Shown one piece after another: positions 1-14,509 of a stretch of 64,000 nt of DNA. Source of the DNA: Prunella strophiata (taxonomy: Eukaryota; Chordata; Aves; Passeriformes; Prunellidae); NCBI GenBank assembly GCA_036583965.1, contig JAZBQD010000019.1, forward strand, positions 18,040,085 through 18,104,084. The letters run 5' to 3'. Numbering within the stretch: position 1 is the first letter of the stretch; the number at the start of each line of letters is the position of its first letter. A program made the position numbers and the translations under genes. The notes below the pieces were generated by a model. The model was given only the letters and a program-made list of their open reading frames with translations, had not been told where the DNA came from and ran no database searches.

Positions 1-3000
1 TGTTTCATCAAAGCAGTATCAATTTCACATTTACTGAAAAACAGGCATGGATGAAAGTGAAGGTAAAATTTATTATTTGGCCTAAGCCAATACATTAAAT
101 CAGTGTAGCTCAAATATTTTCAATAGTTCTATATTTCTTGCAAGCCAAAATGTGTGCCTTTTAAAAGAGCTGAAAGTTCCTGAAGGTCTCCATTTTGCAC
201 AGTGCAATGTCTTTGAGATGCAAAACTAGAAAGTAATACATAATTAGATTAAGGCTAAAATTAATCCAAATAGAAATACTTGACTGGTGAAAGCTTGGTT
301 TTGGTAAGAGCTGCAAGTATGCAGGCCTTGGGTAGTGAGACAGGAGAGCTGTGTGACCATTTTAATCTGGGAAATTTTAAGCTGGCTTTCCCAGGAGGTG
401 GTACACAAGTCAGAACTGAGAATTCATACTAGTTCTCCAGGCTACTCACAGCCCAGGCAGGACATGTACAGGTAAACTTGGCAAACAGCACAGACATCTG
501 CTTTCTGCCACTGACCTTACCTTTGAAGCAGAATAAATGTTTACAGTAATAAAAAGTTTGTCCTTTCATCTCGGTCTTAATGGTACTGAATGATGCCATG
601 AGCTTTGTCATGAGGATATCTGCTAGAAGGGGGATAGAGATCTCCTTACTCTTCTCTCATCATCCAGAAAACCTTCTATTACACTTAACAGGAGTTGCCT
701 GCACATTTTTTTTGAGCACTGCTATCCATTTCCTGCCCCCCCATCTCTTACAGATTCCTTCTCATGTTCATCACTGTAATATCTGATCACATTATCCACA
801 TCCCAGTCAGGCGCCAGTGGGAGCATTGTGGAGACAAGAAATGGTCAAACAAACATAATTTTCTTTGCATTTTGCTGTGTTTGAGGCTGCTCTTTTGTTA
901 TAACCATTTAATTTCATTATTCAATTCAGAGCTGAAACACTAGCCTGAGAGTTTCCAGTGGTGTGTGCTAAAAGGGTATCTGATTTCCCTTCTGTTTCCC
1001 CTGCCTGCCTTATAATTTTTCCACAGAAATAGATAAGGATACAGATTTCCAGCAAAATGGCAAGGAGAAAGTTCAAATTCCTGATGTGCCAAGGCTTCTT
1101 TGCTAATGTGAAATTGGGCATGTCCCTGCCTGTCAGCATGGGCTGGGGTCTGGGGCAGCTGCCAGCCTGCTCAGCCCCAGCCCCACAGTCACTCACCCTG
1201 CACATGGGATGGAAGGGGCACAGAGAAGCAGGAGACCTTTTCCTCCTAATCCAGGGTAAATTACCTTTCCAATAAAATATGGACACAGCCTTCAGAATGT
1301 CACAGCTCAGCTGCAAAGGTTAGGTTATTCAAATGACAAAAGCCATGATACACAGCTCATTGAAACATGCCCATGTTTTCTCAGAAGGATGAATACAGCA
1401 CCTCTTTGGAGCCCAGATGGAGTCCTGGGCACTCCTGGAAATCAGGATTTTTGTGCTGAAAGATCAATCACAAACCAGACCCAGGAATAGTAAGCAAAAA
1501 TACCACTTTGTAAAGAAATGAAAAAATAGGCTGGAATGTCAACAACTCATGACTGATTTTTTTGTTTTGATGGAGTCCTGGTCTTTAGCAATTTTTCTTA
1601 GTGGCTTTCGGCCTCAGACCTAAAGTAAGGATGTCTGTACTTAAACTTAATTGGATGTCTTCTGTTTACTCTTTAGAAAGGCAAATAAGATGCCTAAAAT
1701 GTGGTAGCACATGTGCAAAACAAAATTATAAACATTAAAAGGTCCAGAGAGTCTTTCTTCAAACACTTTTTTTTTTTGGTGATGAGTTTTTGGTGTGTTA
1801 ATAAATGATTCTTTAGCCTTTTTATTCTGAAGAATACTAGAAAGGCATAGTATTTCTCAGTAATTTCAGAATGCTTGAGCTGCTCAGAATATTTAACATA
1901 TTCTTTTGGCAGCAGACAACATGTAGGCAAGTCCCATTGTCTTATTTATTGAAGTATTACAGAGCTTTGAATAATCCTTTCATAATACTAAAGGTTACAG
2001 CACAGGGAGTTTCACAATTTTATGTGGGGTGTTTATCTGTACCTAGACAGTCCCAGACCATCTGCCAGGATTGTTTTTCCTTGATTATGGATCAGAAAAA
2101 TTATAGTGACAATGAATAATTATTTTCCATGATAAACCAGGAGGCAGATTAATCAAAAAACTAGCAATGCCTGGAAAACAAGCCTTTGTCTTCCAGTTCA
2201 CTGGTTCAAATGCATTTTGAGCCATAAAAGACCAGAAATCAGGCCCAGATAATTTTTGGGATACCTTATGGAATAAGCTTGATCATATTATTTTGGCAGT
2301 TGTGGCACCTCATGAGAAAGTGTGGAAGAGCCTCAGGACAGGCTGAGTCTCTACCACAGTAACATTAAACATCTAACTCCATGGCAGCAATATGAAGCAC
2401 CAAGAAAAGGACCATGAAAAAATGGAAAATGTGCAGTGTTTGGGTGTCTCTCATGGACACATGAGAACCTGGCAACCAGGTTGAGACTGCAGCTGCTGAG
2501 AACCATCAGCAAACCACTGAAATACAGATGTAATAGAAGAGAAAGTGGGAAATCAGTCCTTGATAGTGGTTACAAAATAGTAACTATTTACACATTTAAT
2601 GTATAAGCTGTCATCTGCAGGTCCCAAAGTGTTTTATGGATGCTGATGAATTGAGTTTGAATACATCCTTATGAGATACTTTATTCCCATTTTGCTCTGA
2701 TAATTAATGTATGAATAAGTGCACAGGGACATGAGGTGATGTGGCACTAAGCCCACTGTAGGTTCATGTGACAGAGTATAAAGATTTGGCCCCATGGCTC
2801 CAGCTGTCCACACCACAGCCATTAGATACTTCAGTTTCCAAGGGTATCAGTTAATATAATAATATTAACAAGCTCAGGGCTTGTCAGACTGTTCAGCTGC
2901 CCTCTTCATAAAGGATAGAAAGAAACAAGGGAAATTATTAGAATTTCTGTGCAACAATTACAGATTATATTCCTATTGATTAACTGAAGATTAGATAGGT

Positions 3001-3048
3001 TCATTTGTTTTCCTGGTCACTTAAAGTGATGCTTCCCCATGTACAATG

Positions 3049-3075
3049 ATCTCTCTTATCCCAGATAAGAGAGAT
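3049..3075. repeat. perfect 12-bp inverted repeat with 3-nt loop
   Basis: ATCTCTCTTATC is followed by CCA and then its exact reverse complement. Nothing around it suggests a gene or a larger terminal-repeat element. Confidence 0.7.
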
Positions 3076-3572
3076 AGAGGAAACAATACCACTCTGAAAT
3101 TGTTTAAAAACTACACAAAGATTAGAGAAAATTATTGTATACAATAACCAGTAATATCAACAGAGATTATGAAAAGAAAAGATTCAGAGATTTACACTGA
3201 ACTCTTTTTTTTCTGGAGTTTGCACTGTCTCCAATGTATTTTAGGTTTGGAGTAGTTACAGAGAAAATGCATTATAGGATGTACAAATCTTTATGATCTA
3301 CCAAATAGGAAAGGTTCTTATTCTTTGAAAAAAATAATTCTGTGTAAAACCAAAATCAGATGTCTTCCTGTGATCAAAATCCCTTTTCCTTTTAATGATT
3401 GCTGTTATATTTTCTGGTTTGATTTTTGGTTCAAAGCTCTGGTTCACTTACAGGTGCTGTCCCTGTCCTTTGGATTGGATTGTTTTGTAGAGGACACTTT
3501 GAAACAAACTAAAATCCAATTGGAGCAAATAACTGGCTTTGGTAAATGAAAGCCTGCTGCTATTTTTTTCCC

Positions 3573-3594
3573 TTTTTTTTTTTTTTTTTTTTTT
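3573..3594. repeat. poly-T tract (22)
   Basis: An uninterrupted T run. It may be a decayed retroposon tail on the minus strand, but no element body is recognisable beside it. Confidence 0.8.
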
Positions 3595-6500
3595 AATTGA
3601 AGTTTCAAAATATCTTTTCCACATTAGAGCAAGTTTAGAAAATTGGTAATTTTACAGAGAGAGAAATGTGCTTTGCCTGTGGTTTACTTTGTTCCCACTA
3701 CTATTGTTAAGGTTTTGTGCTTTTTCACCTTACATGCTGCAGTTCAGGGCTGCTGTCTCTTTTGAGACCAGCCCTTTGAAAAACAGCTCTGATTGTCCAT
3801 GCCATTATTCTGGCATTGACTTTCCTGCTGTTTACCTGATTCCAGGAGAGCATTCCCATGCCCATCACTCCGGAAGGAGGAGTGGCTGGAAATCAGAGCT
3901 GTGGGTTAGATGGCAGGATTGGCAGCTCAGGAGCCCTTAGCAACAGCTCTGCATGTCACTGGCAGCTGTCACTTAATGCTTGGTTCTGGATTTGGCCCTG
4001 AGCACTTAGAGCCTGTCTGGAGTGTGCAGGTAATTAACAACAAGCACTGACTTAGGTTCGAGGGGGATGGAGCTCAGCCTTCTGCACCTTTGGCTACAGT
4101 ACCTGAGGAGAGTTTGTGCACAGTTTAGGTGAAAGCACTGGCTTTCTCTCTTCTTCCTTCTAGTAAAGCTGGGATGATGTTAATAATTTTATTTTTAATG
4201 TTATTTCTCTTTAGTTACACTTTCAGATTATTAGCTGCCCTATGCCTCTAAAAGCTTAATCACACCTAGAGAGAAACACATATTTACTTCTAGAAATGCC
4301 AAATGCCTTTTGGAGAAGTTTATCAAAGGCACAGAAAGGAAGCATGAACACAAATTACTGGGCTTTTGAAACTTTTGACTCCTGTTTTAACCCTTTTAAC
4401 CTATAGATCTGATTGTTTTAAACAAGGCAGTACTTTCATTTCAGTTTCTTCATAGCTTGGCAGGCTGGCCCCTGAGAGAACAGTCAATCAGCTCTCAGAA
4501 GGCACACATGGCAGACATGTTAGTGTGTTTGAAACAGAGACCCATCCCAGGTCTTTCCTGTATTAATCTTTTTCCACTCCTTCAGCCACTCATGTCATTG
4601 TGTACCTTCCTTGCCTTTCTTCTCCAGCTATGAAGGCCACTGTGATGGGTGCAAGATTTGAAAAGCAAGCTCTTAGCTGCTGTGTTAAAGGATGTATTAG
4701 TAAGCAGGGTTTACTTGGTAAGAGTAGTGCATGTTTAACTGGAGAGAAAGCTTGCACTGGCCTCACATCCTTTGAACACCTCCTGTGCAGATCCCTCAGT
4801 TACCACGTCTGCATTTCTCTCTGCTTCTCTGTGCTGAAACATTCTCCCATGATCAGTTGCATTACGGGGTGGAGAAGCTGTTATTCAGGGAGAAAAGGGG
4901 GGATGCACAGTGAAAGGATTTCAAAGTCAGCTTGCCTTCACCACCTCAGCAAACTGGAGTAGCCCTAAATGAAGGCAATCCCTCTTTGCCCTGTAGGGAA
5001 GCTGCACAGCTTGAACATTCTCCTGCAGTCAAGCAGCCTGGGTCACATGCTTTCCACATACATACCAAGGGATTAAAGTTTTTTTTCCAAAGGAGACTCC
5101 TTTTAAAGTGTATATTAGTAAAATAAACCTTCAGTGACAAGGATACTGCAGGGTAATTAGACTTCATATGATACAGTAGACTCTACACTGCCTGCAGGGT
5201 TAGAATTTATATGATGAATCACATAAGCTGATGAAGTTTTTTAATTAGTAAATTTCATACACACAACTATAAGTTGTGAAAAAGAAACAGATTAAAAAAT
5301 TTTTCTCATGATTGGAGCTTGGTAGGAAGTTTTCTCCATCTCCTGGCAGTAACTGGCCAGTCTGTGCTTCATGTCTTCATAGGTTTTCTCTGTGGTTGTG
5401 TAGGATGGGATTGCAGCCTTGGATCTCTTTTGTCAAACAGATTCCCTAATGGGAAAGAACCTGGAGCATTAACAATGTTTTTCAGTTCACCTGCTATCTC
5501 CATTTTAAATTTTTATTTGTGCCTGTATGTATTTTATTAAAGGTTGAAAGTTGTTAGGGAGGTCTGGGGAAATGTTTTAGGGTGTGTGGGAGTAAGGGGG
5601 AATTGATACTCCATGGATCTGGCTGCACCTACCTATTGTGCAGTCACAGTTTTTAAGCTCATATGTTCACTTTTAGCCTTACATTTCTACTGTCCCAGTA
5701 TCTTTTTAATTGATCTGGAAAGGTTTTCACATCTTTATGTATCACAGAAAGCTTGTTTTGAAAGTAGAGCCTTTAAAAAGATTTCAAGGGCTTTGAAAGG
5801 CAGAATACAAACTGAAAAGAGAATGTGAATGGTGAAATGCACCACTGAGACAACTTTAGATGGCAGGCACAAACCTTTCTGAGATGCCATGGTATGAAGA
5901 ATGCTGTGGTAAAAAAAGCTGCCCAGGGCAAGAAAGAAAACAGCCATTTCTCAAGTAATTGTAGGAACTGGACTTAGGAAGTGAAGTAATTGAAATGAGA
6001 CACTATTAGCCAGAAGGGGAAGCATAAATCAGTAGCTGGAGGAAAATGAAATGACAAATGGAGACAGTGCTGGGGAACAGGCACTAGTACAGCTAAAATG
6101 ACAACAATAACAAAAGATAAAATCTACAGCTGTTCTATAGAGCCAGTTTGTGGGCAGAGAGAAACTAAATATCCTGGATTACATATTTTTATTGATTTAG
6201 ATGGTTAATTTCTGCTTGCAATCTTGCTACTTTATTTTAATAGTGATTACTTACAATTGTAGACAGATCATGGAGAACATATTTGGAAAGCCGTCTTCTG
6301 ATGTCTTTGATTTGATGGGCAATGTGTATGCCTACATAACCACCAGTATTTCTCATATATGTAATAATTTCATTGTTTTGAAGAACGTGGCTGTTTTGTA
6401 GTAGATTCAGTTGCTGTATGCTTCAAACTTATATTTATTCTTCAAGCTGACACTCTCTCTCATGCAAACTGGACTCCAGGACTTTTAAACTGTTTTTGAT

Positions 6501-6664
6501 CTGAAATTATTTCAGTTTAGATTGCAAAATGCCTTTCATGAAAGGGGAATATGAAACAACAGAAGATAAACTTCTCCTTAAAGGTAATTCTTACCTACAG
6601 ATTGCTGTACTGACATTACAGAATGTAAATCTGTAAATGTGTAAACCTGTCATAGATGTTTCAC

Positions 6665-6693
<29 letters not shown>
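6665..6693. repeat. poly-A tract (29)
   Basis: An uninterrupted A run followed by A-rich sequence to about 6712. It looks like a retroposed 3' tail or a mononucleotide microsatellite; no parent transcript is recognisable upstream. Confidence 0.8.
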
Positions 6694-6695
<2 letters not shown>

Positions 6696-8810
6696 CAAAA
6701 AAAATACAAAGCAACAAATCCAACAATATTCACACATTTAAAGGGTATTATTGAAATACAGAAGTAATAACCTGACACAGCACAGCTCTTTCAACTAAAA
6801 GATTTTTCTATTACATGTTTTAAACACAATGTCACATAAAAGCAAAAACCTTTTGTCTTCCTCACAGGAGGCTGCACAAAGTATTTAGCATCTGCTTCAA
6901 TATCCTTTACTGTGCAGAGCCTCCTGAATCTCAGGTGAATATCCCCTTTCATTCTCTCAGCAATCATGCTGGGGAAACCAGCTCATCTACTGCTTTGGAC
7001 CTCTGACTCCTGCTGTAACTCTTCAATCTCTCTTTCTGTTTCTGTGTGTGACATTTTATGCCCTTTCATTCATTCCAAATAGGTTTTCTCTTTAACCTTG
7101 TGGTACCAAAACATTTCATTGTATTTGAAACTAATGGCATTTGGTAATTAGCTATGCACTAAGTGGCAAAGGGCACCTCCAGTAATTTACTTGAATGCTG
7201 TTTGAAACTGAAATAATTTGATTTTCAGAAAAGAGCTATAAGCATACTAACAGTGTCTTCTGAGCCATTAGTGTAAAGAGGCTGTCTTGGCTCTGCACTT
7301 TGCTTTAAAATTAATAACCAACACATATTGATGAGGAGGATAAGTGGAAAAGGCTTAAGGAGGCTTGGAAGTATTTTTCATAGTTATTTTTGTTGTCTAG
7401 GTTATGTAGTCACTTTACCGCAACTTTAAATTTCAATATTTAATCAAAAATCAAAAATGTTTCTCATGTTGAAATTGTATTTTTCTGGCCAATCCTAAGT
7501 GTTATCTATATGCACACAAGGCAGAGAAAGAAAATGAAGTATAAATATGCATTTTTGTGTGAACACAAAAGGACATATGTACAAGATTCACTGGGGATTA
7601 AAAGGCAATGTGAGCCCTGGGGCTGTGTACAGGGCTCAGAGTTGGACATTAAACCTTATGATGCTTGAACAAAATGATTGAAAGGTATGATTGACCATAT
7701 GAACTTTACATGAAGTGAACAGTGTGTCCTAAGTTTCTCTTTCTTCAAAGTGGAAATGATGAATTCATTCTGTGGAGCATTTTGGAGTCTTTAAATACAT
7801 ATTTCAGGCAAGGAGGACAGGCAGAACAGAGAGTCTTGCTAGCTTCTATAATTTTTTTCTGTTTACATAAAAATGCAAAGATTTGTTTTGGCCAAGTCTC
7901 TCATATTTAAGCTGGTCCTGTTCATCTAAGTAGGCATTAGTTATCTAATAATTATAAAAACATAAGTTATCTATTTTGTTAGATTACACATGTGAGTTAC
8001 TTGCCTAAAAAGAAAAAGAAGGAAATAAGTAGAGAGGACACATGTACCTGAAGTGAATTGCAAAAAGATCTGACTGACAACCCCCACCAGAAGCAGAAGA
8101 ACTTTCTAGGTGTACATTTTGATATTTAGTGCAATATTTTTTTGCCTCTTATTTCTCAAACCATTTCATTTTCATTCAGAACAATTCTTATTCATTTACA
8201 TGTCATTATTCAATGCTGATGGTATGTTTAGTGACAAGAATCACATAAGCCTGCAGGTTCAGCAACAGTTCAACTAACAGATAGATGTTTGTTCCCTCTT
8301 AATGGCATTAATTTGGGTGACATTGGCTTTTAGTGCACATTATTCATGCTCAATTATGGAGGAATAGATAAAGAATTGAAAGACACAATCACATCTGTGT
8401 TCCTGAATGAAGAGTCTTTGTGACATGCTTATAGAGATTGAAGTGTCATCCAAGTGAATTAATTATAACAATCTGTTTCCCAATTCAATCTGGCAATTAT
8501 TTCCTTTTCAGAATAGCCAGCTTTGATTTTGTTTACAGATTTTACACAAACTTTGCAACAGACCCATAACCATGTCACCAATTCATTGCTTTTATGAAGA
8601 TCTAGGGAGGCAGCTGTGCAGCTGCAGAGGCTGCAGCAGAACTGAGCTGGGGAGGGAGGGGGGTGGTCTCCATTCTCTGCCTTTGCTGGAGAGCATCAGG
8701 GCAAGTCTGTCTGTCTGAGCTGTGGATCAAATTTCTGAATATGGATCATGAATGAGGGACCCCAAATGACTCTGGTACTCAGCCTTTCCAGTTCTGAACT
8801 CTTAGTATGT

Positions 8811-8914
8811 CACAGAATCACAGAATCATGGGCTAAGCTGAGCTGGAAGGACCCACACAAGGATCATCGAGTCCAGCTCCTGGCCCTGCTCAGCACCATC
8901 CCCAAGAGTCTCAC
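8811..8914 (-). mobile_element. CR1 LINE 3' fragment
   Basis: On the plus strand this begins with a doubled 'cacagaatca' and continues with wording typical of the avian CR1 3' end ('ggaaggaccc', 'catcgagtccagctcctggcc'). The tail is at the left, so the element lies on the minus strand. It is only about 100 bp long, the usual severe 5' truncation of CR1. Open frames crossing it are not genes. Confidence 0.85.
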
Positions 8915-11900
8915 ATGTCTGCCAATAGCAAGTAAGGTTTGTGTGGTAAGTGACAGTTTGGTTGCTTTTCATAGAGGATTTTGATCTGTTCATGTTGAAG
9001 TCCATAGGACAAAAAAAGGCTGAACTTGGCTCATGTTTGTCAATGTGGATGCGTAGAAGTAGTAATGATTTTTTTTTTTTTTTAGACTGAAGTTCCTTTT
9101 TAAACTCATAATATTGTCTTGTAATGTTTATTGCTATGAGATTTGTTTTCAAACCACAGCTGAATTGCACATGTGCTCTCAGGGTGCCTTTACCATCAGC
9201 TCTCAGAATACACACTTTTGTGCTAATACTTTTCTGGACTCCAAATCACAATTTTAAACCGACTCCTTCCTATCTTTACCCACTTTTTCTTTAGTGGGAT
9301 ATCTGCTAATTAATCCTGCAAAAAGCCAGTCCTAAACCTTGCCCTATTCAAGAAAAATTCAGATCATGAATAAACGGGATCTGGATTTACATCTCATTAG
9401 AGCAAGTCTGAAACTGGCTGTTCTATTTCTTTGATGTCTGACATGGTTTAACTGACGGTGATCTTGAACCAAATGTTGGATGGATGTGTGCATGTGTATA
9501 TGAAACTACACAATTTCTATCAAAAGGTATTTCATTGCTTTTTCAAGAAGAGAGGAGAACTGCAGGTTGAGGGAGGAATTTTTTTAATTGAAATATTAGG
9601 TGTCTCATGGTTATTCAATAAATGAATCCATCATGATAGTGCTGTTTCCAGAGAAACTTTGGAAGTTATTCCCTAGAAACAAGTTGAAGATCAATTATCT
9701 CCTGCAAAAGTGCAATACACTTACAGACTGGCAATGGCATGCAATGGGAATAGTGGCAAAGACAGGTTTTTTCCTCCTTTAATATATCAGTCATAGTAAT
9801 CAGCTGCTTCTTCCTTTGTCCTAATAGCTGGATTATGAGGAGAAAGTGCTATTAATGTAAGGAGAGATGTTTTCTTGCCAGCATATGCCCTTTTTCTGGA
9901 TGGTGTTGAAGTATCTTTAGAAGAGGTGTACTGTCTGTGCCAGTGTGGCACCAAGAGCAATCTCACAGCAAAGGAGGTCCCTTGCTTGCTGCTTCCTGCC
10001 CCAGGGCAGACTTCCTCTGGTGCCTCACCCAGAAGTTGTGTACTGGGTTTGCTTTATCTGCTCATGGCCATCCACAGCAAATCACAGGGGCATTCAGAGC
10101 CCTTCCTTCAGCAATGCAGGAGAAAAATAGATTTTTAAAGGTGAAAGAACAGCATGAAATGCTGCAGAAATAACTCCTTTAATGATTTGTGAATCTAATT
10201 ATTATTGTTATTAATGATGATACCATGCTTAGAGCCATTAGTACAAATCTTAAATAAATGCAGGGAAAACACTTTTTTTTATAGCCTGGAATTACACAAT
10301 TTAAGGGATATTCATAAGTAGAAAGCTGCATTATTATAATATGCATTATGGTTGCTATATCAGCTAATTCTGCTGAATTTGTCTAATTTTTTGATTTGTT
10401 TATAAATCTTAATTAGCCACTGTGGAATTGAGTGCAAATAAAAGATTACTGAAAACAAAATAAAATGTTTAGATAAAACCTTTCAAATTATGAAAATTAA
10501 TTCTATCACTTATTAAGAAAAATAAATTAATTGACTTTAAGTTTTACCATAGCACAAAAGTACATTTTATTCCTGGTTTTCAATATTATGAGCAAGTTGG
10601 CTTTGTATTTGCCTGGAAGCAAGGGACAGTAGACTCTTATGGAGATGCCATCAGTATATTTAAGTCAAGGAAGTTACTTATTTAGCAATACCTGCCATCC
10701 TCTGAAGTTAGACAGGCAACTGTCTTCAAAAATCATGTGCCTATGTAAAATGCAGCCTGACTTTGTCACTTTCACCACTAAAGTGTCATATGCACCACCA
10801 ATTATACATATACAGCAACAGTTTCCTTTGGAAGTTTTGAGGTGTTGATGAAAAAAATCCCACAGCAATGAAGACATCTACAAAGTAGCTGAAGAAATGT
10901 TTATCCTCAACAGAGCTGGGGACCATTTGCTGTATTGTGGTGACCCATCTGAATACCTCCACACCTCACACCCACCATCCCTCATATCCAGTGGAAAAAA
11001 TGAGTCTAAGAAAAAGCTGATAGCCCAATGGGAACCAGTCACTGCCACTGTTGCTGCACAAATGGAAACTCAGAGATTTTATAGTGAGAGGCCTGAAGAT
11101 CCCTCTGTGCTCCTTGATTCTGAAATGCCTCAAAATTCACAATTCTGCATGCTAGCCTATAATGTGTTACCAAAAAAAAAAAAAAAAAAAAAAAAGAAGA
11201 CCCCACAGCTCTTAAAATAATGTTTCTCCAACAATCTCCTACCATAAATACTGATTTAAATCACACACTACACACACTGAGCCTCATGCTCTTTTGTATG
11301 TTTGTCCCTGTCCTTGGAACTGAGTTGCTAATTTCAGCACCAGTGGCTGTAGCTGCAATATTGAGGGAGCAGCAGGAATGAAACTTCAAGGCACAGTCTG
11401 TTCTCCCCTTTGTGCTGCACAGAGTGGTTAAAGCACACCCCTGAGCTAGCTGTGCAGGAGGGGGGGCAGCTGCAGCTCCTTCAGCCACTGTAGAAAATCT
11501 CTGCTTGCATTCAGGATAAGTGGCAAGGATTCAGTCACTCATGGGTCATCACAGTGTGTCCTGCTTATCTAGCCTGCATCTTTAAATGCAGAATATTTAT
11601 GGGAAAAAAAATAGATTATAGTTTTTTTGAAACCATCTTGCCTCATTTTAGAGACTCGAAGTGACAGTGCTGCTGCCTTGGAGCTTAACAATGTTTAAAT
11701 ACCACTGTTGTACAGAAATAGCCCTTTCCATATGTCAAACTGCACCTTCTAAGCCACTTGGACCTGTGACCCTTTCTGGGTAGCCAGGCAGACAAGCTCC
11801 TCCTGTCACACACACCTTTCCAATGTCTAAACATGTAAGATCAAATTACTCCTCAGCTTTCTTCTTGGGTGATCAAATATCTTGAATCCTTGAGACATAC

Positions 11901-14509
11901 AATACATTTTTCTAGTGCCTGGATCTTAATTTGAGAAATTTAGACTGTGCAGCAGAAAGCAGTTCACATCTTTTAAAATGGCATGCACACAGCATTTTAT
12001 CATATAAAAAAAAACAGCAGAGAGATGCTTCTCTCCTATTGTGGACTCACCTGTGCTTCAATCCTAATAAATATTTATTTCTCTTTACTGATGAATTGAC
12101 AAAATGTCATAAGTGTTGAACATTACATTTATTTAGCCTTAGTGCCACTCATTAGACAGCACTAATTATTTCTAGGAATTACTCTGCCATAGTTACTGGT
12201 ACTAATAAAGATTTGGACTATACCCCATGTATTGATTTCCAATCAAACCAAGGAGAAATGCATTATTTCACAGGTGTGCCTTCTGTGGGGTTACTAACAC
12301 AGACTTGGACTTCAGCCTTTTTTACCTGAAAGGTCAGTAATGTAGTAATGCCAGCTAGTTGGCTCTTTTCTCATTAATATAACAAGGGACAGCTATATCC
12401 AGAATGGTTATTATGGAATATATGTCATGCCCATCTGTTACAGCAGGATATTGAGAGCCTGGAGAGGATGATTCACAATTCTAAGGCGATGTCCTATGGA
12501 AAGCATAGAGCATGGTGGCAGATGGGAAGAGATGGGTCTGAGCAGATGGATCTGGGTGTGGTTCCTGTCTCACACACTGGTTTACACTGGGACAGAGCAC
12601 TGGGGCTAATTTCTTGCCAGCAGGAGCAGCCTGCAATGTGCACTTGTAGCAATCACCAGCAGACACCAAAATAATTCCGCTGAGGAGGCAGCGCTGCTCA
12701 TCCCAGTGTGAGCACTGGCTCAGCAGCTGCAGAGCAATAGCCAAGGGCAGCATTTCCCTTTCAGAATAGAATGCCAGGGTGAGAAACCACATAATGTGTT
12801 CAGGTATGACTGCTGATAGTATCTGAGGGTGTTCTGGGTTGACTGACAGGGCTCCCCAGATGCCCACAGTTACTAGTCAGTGACAGCGAGGTGACAAGCA
12901 CACTGACAGCAGAATGTACTGTACCACATCATCTCCTGAAATGGTGATAGGTACAGGAATGCCACAGTTTGATTGAAGAAGGCAGTTCTTGGTAATGTTA
13001 GAGATCATAGTTTCACTTGCAATATAGTGTTTTCAAACAATATATTAATGTTTGTGATTGTCCATAAAAGCAGCCTAACCAAATGAAATGTTTAGCAATG
13101 ACACTGTTATGGAAAAATGAATCACACTGATTAAATACTACTTTCTATTTAAAATTTGAACTTGCCATTACTAATATCACGTTCTACTCATTTGATGAAA
13201 TAGAGTATAGCCCAGAGCCCAGAGCTCACCAAACTCCCCCAGAAATCTTTCTTCATAATCTGACAGGAGCTAGCTTACACCTTTTGTACACTCATATTGA
13301 TTTTGGAAAGAAAGTTGCTGCATGAAAAAAACATTAACAAGGTAATACAAGATGATGAGAAAGATAAATAAGTGATATACCCAGCCACAAGTGCTTCCCT
13401 GCACTGTTGCCATGCCCAAGGAAACAATTTTATTTTCACATGTAGCTGGATTAATTGAATTAGTGCCCGCTATAGTTAAAAGTCAGCATGTACATTAAAT
13501 TTTTAATAGCTGCATATTTTATGTAAATTCTCAAGTGCAATAGATAGAAAAATGAGAGCCACATTGGAGACAAGGGGGTTCTTCCCTTCTGGGCTGAGAT
13601 GATGACTTCTTTAATATCCTCTTTATAGGAATCTTTGTGGTTTAGCACCTCGTATGAAATTTAATACTTTTCCACAAATAGCTGACAGCAAGGAAGAAAT
13701 ACAATTATCTCAGGACAAAGAAATTATTTTTAGAGCTCTGTATTGTCTGCTTGGCAGTTTTTTATAACACTTGATATGTCCATGACATATATAACATGTA
13801 TATAATTGCACTACTGACTGCACTTGTATTCATGAACTGCACTGTATTCAGACTCTGATCTTATTTATACCTTTGCTGTGGGAGATTTATATCCAGGTGT
13901 GGTGGCTGACCAGCTCAGCCATAGCCTTTTCTCACTGTCTGGCACAGTCACTGGTAAGGCAAATACTATTGGTAGTAGCAGTTTGCTAGCAGTTAAATTA
14001 GAAAAAAAAAAAAAAAGTGTATTTGGAAAATAACAGTTATTATATCTCTCTTTTTAAAGTCATTGGGAAATAGGGACTGTGCTAGTGATGTAAGTTTAGG
14101 ATGACATAATACTGGTTAGGTAGGAGTGGGCATGCAGTACAGGATCATGGCTTCCCATAATTCAGGGAAGGGTATTTCCTTGGCTACAGCAATTCTCTGC
14201 AAAGCCATTTTCCAACAGTCTTAGATGTCTTAGATGCACGTGTATGCCTGCACTGCTGCTGCTCCCCTGCTGACTGCATGCACTGCACCCTCAAGGAGAA
14301 GTGATGCCCAACACAAGAAAAGAGCAAAAACACCCCAGGATGGCAGTGTGGCAGAAGAGGGAACAGCATGGGCAAAGTGACCTCTTGCCCAGCAGTCACT
14401 CTGCACAGTGTCAGGGCTCTCTGTTCCTTTAGTATCTGGTTGATATGATCATGTTCCCACAGAACCAAATGTTTCACATACCTTCCTTATTGATAAAGCT
14501 TTTGGGCAC
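8915..14509. other. intergenic, no gene recognised
   Basis: No exon, RNA gene or transposon body is recognisable. There is a 24-base A run at 11172-11195. AT-rich stretches around 10190-10560 contain many TAAT words. Short open frames here show no family resemblance. Confidence 0.55.
11172..11195. repeat. poly-A tract (24)
   Basis: An uninterrupted A run. The open frames on both strands that cross it translate to poly-Lys or poly-Phe and are artefacts. Confidence 0.8.

Larger units (their letters stand above)
1..8810. other. intergenic, no gene recognised
   Basis: I see no convincing coding exon here. Open frames are short, unrelated to any family I recognise, and often cross homopolymers. 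The sequence is AT-rich and unique-looking apart from a 22-base T run at 3573-3594, a 29-base A run at 6665-6693 and a short perfect hairpin at 3049-3075. The stretch around 8140-8560 is rich in TAAT/ATTA words and could hold a conserved non-coding element, but that is only a guess. From the mammalian gene order I would expect KCNK10 further to the left; no exon of it is visible. Confidence 0.6.
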
